Source: Verrucomicrobiota bacterium (GTDB lineage: Bacteria > Verrucomicrobiota > Verrucomicrobiia > Chthoniobacterales > UBA10450). From it: a stretch of DNA of 24,212 bases. A model generated the notes under the pieces. That model was not told the DNA's origin. It saw only the letters and a list, made by a program, of their open reading frames with translations, and did not search any database. The stretch lies in the NCBI GenBank assembly GCA_003217965.1, contig QHNB01000230.1, positions 1 through 24,212 of the forward strand. Reading direction: 5' to 3'. The position numbers and the translations under genes are program-made. Positions 1 to 7,721 of the stretch are shown in pieces (the first letter of the stretch is position 1; each line of letters opens with the position of its first letter).

Positions 1-1902
1 GATCCGCGCAATCCGGCGGTCTTTTTTGTCGGGCTTTCGACCGGCGGTTTGTTTAAGACGGGTGACAACGGCGTAAGTTTCGATTCGATCTTCGACAAAC
101 AACCGGTGCAATCGATCGGTGCAGTCGCGGTCGCGCCGAGTGATTCCGATATCGTGTGGGTCGGCACCGGCGAACCGACCGATCGCAATTCGGCGGAGTG
201 GGGGAACGGCGTTTACCGCTCGACTGATGGTGGGACGACCTGGCAGCACGTTGGCTTGGATACAAGTCACTCGATTGGGCGGGTGATCGTGCATCCCAAA
301 AATCCGGAAACCACTTATGTGGCGGCGCTCGGCAATCTCTGGGTGGACGGTGGCGAGCGCGGAGTTTTCAAGACAACCGACGGCGGCAAATCGTGGAAAT
401 CAGTTTTGGCTGCGCCGGCGCCCCACAATGCACACACGGGCGCCTGCGATCTCGCGATGGCGCCTGACAATCCGGAGATCATTTACGCCGCGATGTACGC
501 GCGCCAGCGAAAACCATGGAGTTTCACTTGTGGCGTCTCTGCAACGGGAGGCGAAGACGTGGGCGGTATTTTCAAAAGTAGCAACGGCGGTGGCACGTGG
601 AAAAAATGCACGACCGGTCTACCGACGTTGACTGGTAAAATCGGACTCGCGGTCACACCGGTAAACCCGAAAATCGTCATGGCGGTGGTGCAAAGCGATG
701 AAGGGGGAACGAGCGCAATGGACGATATTCACAGTAAACGCGGCGGCGTATTTCGATCCGAAGACGCAGGGGAAACCTGGAAGCGGGCGAGCGACATCGA
801 TCCGCGGCCGTTTTACTTCAGCCAAATCCGAATCGATCCGGCGAACGATCAGCGCGTTTACGTCCTTGGTTTCGCGTTATTGGTTTCGGATGACGGTGGA
901 AAAACTTTTCGGGAAGATCTGTCCGAAAAAGTCCATCCGGACATGCACGCACTTGCTATTCAAGCTGGGAGCGCGCCTCCGCCGAAGCCACCAAAACCCG
1001 AAGACAAGAACAAACCGCCCAAACCACCAGTCTCACTCCGGTTAGTTATTGGGAACGACGGTGGTGTTTACCAAAGCTACGCTGGCGGAAAAGGATGGGA
1101 GCATCTCGCGCGAATTCCCGCGGGAGAATATTATCGTATCTCACTTGACGATTCGCAGCCGATCTATCGCATCGCCGGCGGATTACAGGACAACTCCAAT
1201 TGGGTCGGACCGAGCGCCACCCGGAGCAAAGAGGGTATTCGGAATTGCGATTGGATGCCGTTCACGGGCGCAGACGGATTTTATGTCGTGTTCGACCCGA
1301 GCGATCACGACACGCTTTACGGAGATAATCAGGATGGCGTGGTTCATCGCTTCAACATGCGTACGGGCGAGCTGCGTAATTTGAAACCGGAGACGCCGGA
1401 GGGACGTGAGCCGACGCGTTTCCATTGGAATTCGCCGTTGATCATGAGCCGTCACAAACCGGGTGTCCTTTATTTCGGCGGCAACGTCGTCTTTCGTCTA
1501 ACCGATCGGGCCGAACGTTACGCGGTTATCAGTCCCGATCTGACGCGGAATGAGCCGGACAAAACCAGAGTGGCCGGAAGCGGCGCGGAGAATTACGGCG
1601 TCATCTATTCGCTGGCGGAATCACCCGTGCGCGCGGGAAGTCTGTGGGCCGGGACCGATGAAGGGCGGCTTTGGATGACACAGGACGATGGTGGGAAATG
1701 GACTGAGTTAACGAACAATTTACCTGAGCCCATGCGAGGTCAGTGGATTGTCGATCGCACGTACAGCCGATGGAGGGAAAACTTGGACAAGAATTGTCGG
1801 CGATTTACCTGCCAACGATCCGGTGGAAACGGTGCGGGAAGATCCGACGAACCCAAGATTGCTCTACGCCGGCACGCATTTCGGCTTGTTTGCGTCGTTT
1901 GA
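1..1902 (+). CDS. BNR/sortilin-type beta-propeller protein, N-terminal fragment (5' truncated by window)
   Basis: The frame is open from base 1, so the start lies outside the window; the TTG at 49 is only an internal codon. The protein carries repeated BNR/Asp-box motifs (STDGGTTW at about 220, TTDGGKSW at about 376, SEDAGETW, SDDGGKTF, TQDDGGKW), the signature of VPS10/sortilin-like and glycosidase-like beta-propellers. These are usually exported or surface proteins; the substrate is unknown. A proline/lysine-rich stretch at 973-1029 interrupts the propeller between HPDMHAL and VIGNDGGV. After the segment LPEPMRGQW (about 1720-1746) the family-like sequence stops; the rest of this frame to 1902 is unlike the family, while the homologous sequence resumes in the next frame from about 1757 (RTADGGKTW). 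The gene is therefore disrupted, and this entry and the next are pieces of one ancestral gene. The family is clear; function is not. Confidence 0.8.
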   Translation, partial: DPRNPAVFFVGLSTGGLFKTGDNGVSFDSIFDKQPVQSIGAVAVAPSDSDIVWVGTGEPTDRNSAEWGNGVYRSTDGGTTWQHVGLDTSHSIGRVIVHPKNPETTYVAALGNLWVDGGERGVFKTTDGGKSWKSVLAAPAPHNAHTGACDLAMAPDNPEIIYAAMYARQRKPWSFTCGVSATGGEDVGGIFKSSNGGGTWKKCTTGLPTLTGKIGLAVTPVNPKIVMAVVQSDEGGTSAMDDIHSKRGGVFRSEDAGETWKRASDIDPRPFYFSQIRIDPANDQRVYVLGFALLVSDDGGKTFREDLSEKVHPDMHALAIQAGSAPPPKPPKPEDKNKPPKPPVSLRLVIGNDGGVYQSYAGGKGWEHLARIPAGEYYRISLDDSQPIYRIAGGLQDNSNWVGPSATRSKEGIRNCDWMPFTGADGFYVVFDPSDHDTLYGDNQDGVVHRFNMRTGELRNLKPETPEGREPTRFHWNSPLIMSRHKPGVLYFGGNVVFRLTDRAERYAVISPDLTRNEPDKTRVAGSGAENYGVIYSLAESPVRAGSLWAGTDEGRLWMTQDDGGKWTELTNNLPEPMRGQWIVDRTYSRWRENLDKNCRRFTCQRSGGNGAGRSDEPKIALRRHAFRLVCVV

Positions 1903-2506
1903 TCAAGGAACGCATTGGGTACGGATCGCCGATCTGCCGCCGGTGCGAGTGGATGATTTGCAGATTCATCCGCGCACAGCCGATCTCGTTATTGCGACGC
2001 ATGGCCGGAGTTTGTACGTCCTTGACGACACGCGGGCCTTGCGGGAGCTAACCCCGGAAGTCGCGAGCAAAGCGGCACACTTATTTTCCATTCGTCCGAC
2101 AAGCGCGGCCTATATGCCATCTGGCTTCTCGGACTGGAATGGCAAAGGTGTTTATCGGGGTGCCAATCCGCCAGAAGGAGCACTCCTGACCGTGTGGGTA
2201 AAAGAATTCACTGGGGATGAGATCAAGATTGCGATTACGAATGCCGCCGGAGTACCGGTCGCGAATTTAAAGGCGCCGGGTATCGCTGGGCTGACTCGGT
2301 TAAATTGGGACCTGCGACCGACGGAGGATGTATTGACGAAATATGGCGGTGACGATCCAAAGAAACTGCTCGCGAGCGGCGATTACAATGCCGAGTTGAC
2401 GTTTGGTCAGACCAAAATGAAACAAACATTCCACGTTGATATCGCTGAGGGAATCATCCCGCGCGGTGGAATCGCATTGCGAGAACCGAAGGAAGGTGAT
2501 CGATGA
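1748..2506 (+). CDS. BNR/sortilin-type beta-propeller protein, C-terminal fragment
   Basis: Continuation of the preceding gene in another frame. It opens with an Asp-box (RTADGGKTW) and continues with LLYAGTHFGLFASFDQGTHW and VIATHGRSLYVLDD, typical of the last propeller blades of this family, then a C-terminal beta-sandwich-like tail (GLTRLNWDLRP is a recurrent motif there). The TTG at 1748 is only the first possible start codon in this frame and is probably not a real start. Compared with intact relatives as I recall them, roughly 20-30 residues normally lying between RGQW and the YRTxDGGKTW motif are missing, so a deletion of a length not divisible by three is likelier than a one-base shift. 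The TGA stop overlaps the ATG of the cupin gene (ATGA), indicating translational coupling with that gene. Confidence 0.75.
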   Translation: MSIARTADGGKTWTRIVGDLPANDPVETVREDPTNPRLLYAGTHFGLFASFDQGTHWVRIADLPPVRVDDLQIHPRTADLVIATHGRSLYVLDDTRALRELTPEVASKAAHLFSIRPTSAAYMPSGFSDWNGKGVYRGANPPEGALLTVWVKEFTGDEIKIAITNAAGVPVANLKAPGIAGLTRLNWDLRPTEDVLTKYGGDDPKKLLASGDYNAELTFGQTKMKQTFHVDIAEGIIPRGGIALREPKEGDR

Positions 2507-2829
2507 AGGTCCGAAATATTGCCGAAGCCACGGCGTGGTTCGAAATTCTGGAAACAACCAAGCGCACGCAGACTGCGATGATGATGCTAAAACCAGGTCG
2601 ATCTTCCGGCAGTCACAAGGAAGGCCACAGAAATAGCGATCAAGTTTTGCTTGTGCTCGATGGCGAAGTGGAAGGCGAAATCGCGGACGAGACAATCACC
2701 CTGCGCAAAGGCGATGTCATCGTGATTCCCGCAGGCACCAAACACAGATTTACCAATCGGGCCTCCACCGACGCGGTCACGTTTAATACTTACTCCCCGC
2801 CAGAATACGAACCGAGCAAAAAAGACTAA
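2503..2829 (+). CDS. Small single-domain cupin protein
   Basis: 108 residues forming one cupin_2 beta-barrel. The first cupin motif is seen as the PGRSSGSHKEGH segment followed by LVLDGEVEG, with two His in the usual metal-binding positions but the usual Glu apparently replaced by Gln (SDQVLLV). The second motif is GDVIVIPAGTKHRFTN with its conserved His. Such proteins are cytosolic metal-binding or sugar/small-molecule-binding barrels; no specific substrate can be assigned. The start ATG overlaps the stop of the BNR gene by 4 bp, so the two are probably co-transcribed. Its TAA stop overlaps the stop of the convergent acetyltransferase gene, leaving no space for a terminator. Confidence 0.85.
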   Translation: MKVRNIAEATAWFEILETTKRTQTAMMMLKPGRSSGSHKEGHRNSDQVLLVLDGEVEGEIADETITLRKGDVIVIPAGTKHRFTNRASTDAVTFNTYSPPEYEPSKKD

Positions 2830-3252
2830 GCGGCGAGCAACGGTACGATCGGAGAGGGACGGCCATCAAACTTCGGGTAAAGGAAACGCGCCACGGGAGA
2901 ACCTTGACGGGTAATGGCACAAACGCGTTTGAGTCCGGCGTCGCGCAGATGTTGCATGGCGGCGGCAAGCAAGAGCGTGCCCAACCCACGGTTACGGTAT
3001 TCCATCAGGACACAAGGGCCCGGGATGAGCTGTTCGGATGCATCGGGGTCAACAGCGAGAAATGTTCCGGCGATGATGCAGCGCAGCATTCCAATTCGGA
3101 TCGAGGGCGAAAGCTCGGCCGATCATCTTACGCGTTTCCTCGTAATCCTCAGCGCCGACAATGCCCAATCGGTACTGCTTCGGGGCAGCAATCTCAGGCA
3201 AATCAGCCTTTACCAAATCCCAGCAAAAACTGGCCCATGTCATTATGTTCAT
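2826..3252 (-). pseudogene. GNAT-family N-acetyltransferase, frameshifted
   Basis: Two overlapping reading frames on the minus strand together make one GNAT acetyltransferase of about 140 residues. The first (from ATG 3252) reads MNIMTWASFCWDL ... RMIG-like helix ... RAFALDPNW; the second, beginning within 3085-3095, reads MLRCIIAGTFLAVDP then the acetyl-CoA-binding motif A YRNRGLGTLLLAAAMQHL, and ends RFLYPKFDGRPSPI. The frames differ by one base: removing one base just before the ATG at 3089 joins them as DPNW-MLRCIIAG. This is either a real frameshift or a one-base sequence error. It would transfer an acetyl group from acetyl-CoA to an unknown amine. Its stop overlaps the cupin stop (convergent). 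The 5' side faces the palindromic element at 3265-3314. Confidence 0.7.
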
Positions 3253-3264
3253 GTTGATGTCGGA

Positions 3265-3314
3265 GCGCCGAATAGCTTCGCGCTATGACCGTGCCCCGAG
3301 GGCACGATCGGCGC
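3265..3314. repeat. 50-nt palindromic three-way-junction element
   Basis: Outer arms GCGCCGA (3265-3271) and TCGGCGC (3308-3314) are perfectly complementary and enclose two further perfect hairpins: ATAGC-ttcgc-GCTAT (3272-3286) and CGTGCCC-cga-GGGCACG (3290-3306). In total 19 base pairs form in 50 nt with only four unpaired junction bases. Both strands can fold. It lies downstream of the pilus-retraction cluster (stop at 3330) and upstream of the acetyltransferase start (3252), so it may act as a transcript end structure or a leader, or be a mobile REP-like sequence. A short T run follows at 3317-3320 on the plus strand only, which does not suit the minus-strand genes. Confidence 0.7.
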
Positions 3315-3329
3315 GATTTTACTCGCCTC

Positions 3330-3797
3330 TTACATCGCTCGGGATGTCTTCAACGTCGAGTGAAATGAGTGATACATTTCACGATGTTGTGCCGTGCCTC
3401 GGCGAAGGACCGGTTTCAGATTCGCAAGATCCGCGATATTGACAATTTGATCGACGCTAAGAGCAAACGCGCTCATTGGATCGTTGGTGGCGAAACGATG
3501 GGTCAGCAGCACAACAAAATGTTCCCGGCGATTGGCCCCGGGGTGAATACCAAGCTCTCTCAGCACTGGATTGGTGGCGAGGGTTGAGCCACCAAAATTC
3601 TCGTAAACGACTACCACGTGATAGGAGTGAGCGCGCAGTTTCAGCAGCACATCTTCTTCAGTCATGCCGAGGTTTACCTTGTAATTCAGATCGATTAGCT
3701 GCGGCATGACCAGCTTCTGATATTGCTCGTGATCAACGCAAACCAGAGCCGTATCGTCGCTGACATCGAATAACGCGGAATCGGTTTCGTTTTCCAT
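3330..3797 (-). CDS. Degenerate receiver-like (pseudo-REC) protein of the pilT cluster
   Basis: 155 residues, not matched to a named family. The pattern of alternating strands and helices resembles a CheY-like receiver: beta1 TALVCVD (16-22), beta3 YHVVVVYENFGG (59-70), beta4 HFVVLLTH (93-100). The expected phospho-acceptor Asp at the end of beta3 is Tyr65, the acidic pair after beta1 is Asp22-His23, and the conserved Lys of beta5 is not evident; Thr99 keeps the Thr/Ser position. If the fold is right it cannot be phosphorylated in the usual way. The ATG at 3797 lies 2 bp after the stop of the PilT-like gene, so it is the last gene of that operon and probably acts with the retraction ATPases. 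The receiver assignment is inference. Confidence 0.6.
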   Translation of the reverse strand: MENETDSALFDVSDDTALVCVDHEQYQKLVMPQLIDLNYKVNLGMTEEDVLLKLRAHSYHVVVVYENFGGSTLATNPVLRELGIHPGANRREHFVVLLTHRFATNDPMSAFALSVDQIVNIADLANLKPVLRRGTAQHREMYHSFHSTLKTSRAM

Positions 3798-3799
3798 GA

Positions 3800-4966
3800 T
3801 TAGCGAAACGCTGGTGTCTCGATGTCGAGGCGAAGACCGGAATCAAGCTCGGTGTCCGCCCCACGCACCTTGTGAATCAAATCGATTCCCCGAGTAATGC
3901 GCCCTTTGCGCGTGGCGAAGAGACGCGCCGTTTCTTCTGTGATCAAGTCATTTTCGTAGGCCGCCAGGATTGACTGATCGAATGTCATCCAGCCGAGCTG
4001 TGAACTAGCCTCGATGATCTCGTAGAAACTGCGGTGCTCGCCTTCGCCGATCGCAATTGCTTCCTTGGTTCGCAAATTGTTACCCATGATTTCGGTGAGT
4101 AATTGCCGTCCTCCACTAACTTTCGGCGCGAGTCGCTGACTGATGACATAGCGAAGCATATCGGACAATCTGAGCCGCAATTGCTGTTCTTCTCCGATTG
4201 AGAAAAGACCGAGGATTCGATTGATCGACTGTCCGGCATCGACCGTGTGGAGGGTGCTGAGCACCAGGTGCCCCGTTTCCGCGGCGGTCAGGGCGACCTC
4301 GACCGTGGCGCGATCGCGCATTTCACCCACAAGAATGACTTTGGGAGCCTGACGCAGCGCCGCGCGGAGCCCGTTCGGATAACTGTCAAAGTCTTGGCCG
4401 AGTTCGCGCTGGTTAAAGGTGGCTTTGCGCGTTGGATGGACGAATTCGATTGGATCTTCCAGCGTCACAATGTGTACCGGTTGCGTTTCGTTAATCTCAT
4501 TGAGCAACGCCGCCAGTGTGGTCGTTTTGCCGCTGCCAGTTGCGCCCGTGACCAGAACCAATCCGGTCTTTTCTTTCGCGACTTCTCTTAAGATTGGGGG
4601 CAAGTGCAACCCTTCGAGGGTTGGAACGTTCGCTTCAAGTCTGCGCAGGACGATGGCAAAGTTTCCTTGCTGCCGGAAAATATTGACGCGAAATCGCGCC
4701 TCCTCGCTTAAGGAGTAGCTCGAGTCGCAGGAGCCGACGGTGAAATAATCATGCAGCAGACGCGGGTTGCCTTGCATCAACGCGAGCGCGATCTGCTCCG
4801 TCTGATACGAGGTGAGCGATTCAATGGGCGGATCGATCGAGACCGGCTTTAGTTCGCCGAACGCCTCCACCTGGAGGGGATGGCCGACCGAGAAATTGAG
4901 ATCCGAGATGCCATCGTAGCTTTTCAGCATCGCGGAAAGAATTCTGTCCAGCTCCGGTAACCGCAT
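3800..4966 (-). CDS. Type IV pilus retraction ATPase paralogue (PilT/PilU-like)
   Basis: 388-residue secretion-type hexameric ATPase. Walker A is GATGSGKTTT (141-150), the Asp box VTLEDPIEFVH (167-177), Walker B VILVGEMRD (210-218), and the His box GHLVLSTLH (232-240). The N-terminal PAS-like domain keeps a diverged form of the SDLHLS motif (SDLNFSVGHP, 21-30). Such ATPases power pilus retraction at the inner-membrane platform. It is less conserved than its neighbour and has an extra C-terminal tail of about 30 residues after the usual end, which fits a PilU/PilT2-type accessory motor. The TAA of the upstream pilT is followed after one base by this ATG, showing tight coupling. Whether it is strictly PilU cannot be told from sequence. 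Confidence 0.9.
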   Translation of the reverse strand: MRLPELDRILSAMLKSYDGISDLNFSVGHPLQVEAFGELKPVSIDPPIESLTSYQTEQIALALMQGNPRLLHDYFTVGSCDSSYSLSEEARFRVNIFRQQGNFAIVLRRLEANVPTLEGLHLPPILREVAKEKTGLVLVTGATGSGKTTTLAALLNEINETQPVHIVTLEDPIEFVHPTRKATFNQRELGQDFDSYPNGLRAALRQAPKVILVGEMRDRATVEVALTAAETGHLVLSTLHTVDAGQSINRILGLFSIGEEQQLRLRLSDMLRYVISQRLAPKVSGGRQLLTEIMGNNLRTKEAIAIGEGEHRSFYEIIEASSQLGWMTFDQSILAAYENDLITEETARLFATRKGRITRGIDLIHKVRGADTELDSGLRLDIETPAFR

Positions 4967-4967
4967 G

Positions 4968-6050
4968 TTACTCCTCGGTCCAATCTTCCGGGGGATTCTT
5001 CAGGAATGGCCGGAATTTTTTCTTATCGATTGCCTTGTCATAGGCTTCCTCGGGCGAAATCCGGGCATGACGCAGATGCTCCAGAATCGCGTCATCGAGC
5101 GGCTGGTTGCCTTTCTTTTTGCCGACCTGGATCATGCCTGGGATTTGATGCGTTTTCGCTTCGCGAACGAGGTTGGCAATCGCCATATCTACGACCAGAA
5201 TTTCCAGGGCCGCCACTCGCCCTGGCCGATCGATCCGTTTGAAGAGATTTTGCGCGATAACCCCTTTGAGCGATTCAGCGAGAGTGGCCCGAATCTGGTT
5301 TTGCTGATTGGTCGGAAAAACATCGATGATGCGATCAACCGCTTTCGCCGCACTCGAGGTATGCAGCGTTCCAAAGACGAGGTGGCCAGTTGCGGCCGCA
5401 GTTAACGCCAGCTCGATTGTCTCCAAGTCACGCATCTCGCCGACCAGCAAGATGTCTGGATCTTCTCGTAAGGCGCCGCGGAGGGCATTGGCAAATGAAC
5501 GCGTGTGCACGCCCACTTCGCGATGTTGGACGAGGCAGTTTTGGCTGCGATGAACAAACTCAATCGGATCTTCCACGGTGATGATGTGGTCATGGCGTTG
5601 AAGATTGGCGTAATCCATCATCGCGGCGAGGGTTGTCGATTTCCCCGATCCGGTGGGGCCGGTCACGAGCACGAGACCTTTTTTAAGCAGCGGAAATTTT
5701 TTAAGAACTGCGGGCAGGCTCAGATCGTCAACCGTCATGACCTTGGATGGAATCAATCGGAACACAGCGGAGATGCCGTATTTTTGCTGAAAGAAATTGG
5801 CGCGGTATCGTGCGACGCCGGGAACCTCGTAACCGAAGTCAACGTCAAGCGTCTCTTCAAACAGCTTAATCTTCGCTTCCGGCGCGATTTCATAGACCAT
5901 CGCCTTGAGCTCATCGTTCTGGAGCGCTGGATAATCGACTCGAACTAGGTCGCCGTTGATTCGCAACATCGGCGGGTTGTTAGTTGAGAGGTGCAGGTCG
6001 GACGCCTTTTGTTCCGACATCAATTTAAAAAAAGCGTCGATGCGAGCCAT
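4968..6050 (-). CDS. pilT: Type IV pilus retraction ATPase PilT
   Basis: 360 residues from the ATG at 6050, which gives the canonical PilT N-terminus MARIDAFFKLMSEQKASDLHLS; the frame stays open to 6128 but the extra 26 residues are unlike the family. Walker A GPTGSGKSTT (131-140), Asp box TVEDPIEFVH (158-167), Walker B ILLVGEMRD (200-208) and His box GHLVFGTLHT (222-231) are all intact. PilT hydrolyses ATP to depolymerise type IV pili for twitching motility or DNA uptake. It is the first gene of a three-gene minus-strand operon with the paralogue at 3800-4966 and the receiver-like gene. A 7-bp hairpin sits in the leader about 45 bases upstream of the start. No other pilus gene is in the window. 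Confidence 0.93.
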   Translation of the reverse strand: MARIDAFFKLMSEQKASDLHLSTNNPPMLRINGDLVRVDYPALQNDELKAMVYEIAPEAKIKLFEETLDVDFGYEVPGVARYRANFFQQKYGISAVFRLIPSKVMTVDDLSLPAVLKKFPLLKKGLVLVTGPTGSGKSTTLAAMMDYANLQRHDHIITVEDPIEFVHRSQNCLVQHREVGVHTRSFANALRGALREDPDILLVGEMRDLETIELALTAAATGHLVFGTLHTSSAAKAVDRIIDVFPTNQQNQIRATLAESLKGVIAQNLFKRIDRPGRVAALEILVVDMAIANLVREAKTHQIPGMIQVGKKKGNQPLDDAILEHLRHARISPEEAYDKAIDKKKFRPFLKNPPEDWTEE

Positions 6051-6093
6051 GCGATCTGGCTTTGCAGAGCTAAATTGATGCCAGCACCGGGCG

Positions 6094-6109
6094 TTTCCCC
6101 GAGGGGAAA
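6094..6109. repeat. Perfect inverted repeat in the pilT leader
   Basis: TTTCCCCGAGGGGAAA is a perfect 7-bp stem with a 2-base centre, lying 44 bases before the pilT start codon. It falls in the 206-base gap 6051-6256 between pilT and the small membrane-protein gene, where I see no other gene. It could be a leader hairpin or an operator-like palindrome. No U-tract follows on the minus strand, so it is not a convincing terminator. Confidence 0.5.
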
Positions 6110-6256
6110 GGGGCAGGTTTTTCTGCAACTTCGGTAGTTAATCAGTGGGGCGACTCAATCGACCGCTCGCCCGAGTCAATCGCGGTTAACACGCCATCGG
6201 ACCAAAGTAGAGCCAGCGTCTTTGGCGGATTTGAGTTTCCTGCCAGGTTTTCGATT

Positions 6257-6436
6257 TTAGGGTAAAACGCTCGTCTTGGTCGAGTGTTTGTCTACGTTCG
6301 AATCGGTGTCTTTCACGCACGCCCAGCAAACGCAGCCGATGACGGCGAAAAAAGCGAGAGCAAAAAAGCCGAGAGCCAGCATAGATCCTATGATTACTGT
6401 AAGAGCACCCTCCGTGCCCGTTCCGCTCTGAGCCAT
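6257..6436 (-). CDS. Small single-pass membrane protein, unknown function
   Basis: 59 residues from the ATG at 6436. The frame is open further upstream, but that part overlaps the oxidoreductase gene and reads as a shadow rich in Arg. The mature-looking protein has a short Gly/Ser/Thr N-terminus, one strongly hydrophobic helix (about residues 11-35, ALTVIIGSMLALGFFALAFF then AVIGCVCWACV) containing two Cys near its end, and a charged, polar C-terminal tail. It starts 22 bases after the oxidoreductase stop, so the two are likely co-transcribed. I do not recognise a family; it could be a small subunit or anchor. Composition and the clean membrane segment support coding, but it is short. Confidence 0.55.
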   Translation of the reverse strand: MAQSGTGTEGALTVIIGSMLALGFFALAFFAVIGCVCWACVKDTDSNVDKHSTKTSVLP

Positions 6437-6458
6437 CAAAACCGTTCCCGAAATCCTT

Positions 6459-7640
6459 TTATTTCCCAAGCGCCTGCCGCAATTGGGTTTTTGCCGCCTC
6501 AATCTCCTTGGGCGTTGCGTTCGAAAGCAAAATGCCGCGTAATTTTTCGCCCTGATAATAACGGGCGCTGAACTTCTTCTTTCCATGCGACCCGCTCAAA
6601 TCGACCCGCGTTGGCTGTAGCGTGAAATCCCCGACAAAATCAAAGCGCAAATCAAACGCTTCCGTCCAGAAATAAGGGAGTTGCTCGTAACGTATCCGTT
6701 TCTTGCCAGTCATATTTGCTCCAGCGACAAGTCCTTGCGTGCGCGCATTTTCCCAGTGCGTTTGTCGTCGCATTCCACCCATCAGCCGGTCTGGATAAAA
6801 CGCGAGATCGCCAATCGCGTAAATTCCTTTCTCCTCCGTTTCCAAGTATTCGGTGACCGGCGAACCGAGCGGTCCAGATAGCGGAGTATTGCGCACGAGA
6901 TCGAGATTCGGCTCGGCCCCACATGCGACCACGGCCAGCCCTGCCGCGACCCGGTTTCCGCTCTTGGTCTGGACATTGCGCAGAACCGTTTTGCCTTCGA
7001 AACCGTTCAAACTTTCGCCCATCAGCAGAGTCACGCCATTCTTGGCAAAATAACCGGTGAACCATGCCGCTGTTTCCGGATCGAGATAGCGATTCAAGAG
7101 CGCCGAATGCCGGTGCATGACACTGACCTTTAGTTTCATTTGTCGCAGACTCGCGGCAGTCTCACAGGCCAGCAGGCCACCTCCCACCACCATCACGTTC
7201 TTTTCGTGCTCAGCCATTTCTCTCAAGGCAAAGCCGTCGCGCATTGTGCGCAGATAAATCACATTGCCGAGTCCTACGCCCGCTACGGGGGGGCGGACTG
7301 GGCGGCTGCCCATGGCCAGACACGCTTTGTTGAATTCAATGCTCTCGCCGTTTCCCAGAACCGCGACTCGCCGGTCGATATTGAGCTGTGTTACAACTGT
7401 GGCGAAGCGGGCGTCGATCTTATGGGCGCGATACCAATTTTCATCCAAATAGGCGAATTTCTTGGCCACGACGTTTTTTTCGCGCAGGAAAGTCTTCGAA
7501 AGCAGCCACCGTTTGTACGGCGGTAGGGCCTCTGCACCAACTAAGGTCAGGCTGTTGCGTTTGTCGTGCTTCCGAATTGCTTCACAAACGCTCGCTCCCC
7601 CGATCCCTGCGCCCATGACAAGATAATCGCGCTGAATCAT
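6459..7640 (-). CDS. FAD/NAD(P)-dependent pyridine nucleotide-disulfide-type oxidoreductase (ferredoxin/rubredoxin reductase-like)
   Basis: 393 residues with two Rossmann dinucleotide-binding motifs: an N-terminal FAD site VMGAGIGG (8-15) and a central NAD(P) site VVGGGLLACE (about 152-161). An AIGD motif near residue 290 binds the FAD ribityl/phosphate in this superfamily. No redox-active CxxxxC pair is visible near the N-terminus, so it resembles ferredoxin, rubredoxin or putidaredoxin reductases, which pass electrons from NAD(P)H through FAD to a small iron-sulfur protein, rather than a disulfide reductase. The partner is not in the window. ATG start at 7640. The next gene downstream encodes a tiny membrane protein. 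The substrate is uncertain. Confidence 0.85.
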   Translation of the reverse strand: MIQRDYLVMGAGIGGASVCEAIRKHDKRNSLTLVGAEALPPYKRWLLSKTFLREKNVVAKKFAYLDENWYRAHKIDARFATVVTQLNIDRRVAVLGNGESIEFNKACLAMGSRPVRPPVAGVGLGNVIYLRTMRDGFALREMAEHEKNVMVVGGGLLACETAASLRQMKLKVSVMHRHSALLNRYLDPETAAWFTGYFAKNGVTLLMGESLNGFEGKTVLRNVQTKSGNRVAAGLAVVACGAEPNLDLVRNTPLSGPLGSPVTEYLETEEKGIYAIGDLAFYPDRLMGGMRRQTHWENARTQGLVAGANMTGKKRIRYEQLPYFWTEAFDLRFDFVGDFTLQPTRVDLSGSHGKKKFSARYYQGEKLRGILLSNATPKEIEAAKTQLRQALGK

Positions 7641-7721
7641 GTACGAATTTTGGACGATAGAAAAAGCCTCGGCGTGCTGGCGAGGGAAAAATTCAATCCG
7701 GCAATTTCTCTCATCTTAGCC

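Noticed and set aside
2300..2695. 131-residue minus frame across the BNR/cupin junction
   Set aside because: Antisense shadow of two plus-strand genes with clear motifs.
3290..3320. Intrinsic terminator formed by the GC hairpin and T run
   Set aside because: The T run is on the plus strand, where no gene ends nearby; the adjacent genes are on the minus strand.
6051..6128. Longer start for pilT (26 extra residues)
   Set aside because: The canonical PilT N-terminus begins at the ATG at 6050; the extension reads through the leader palindrome.
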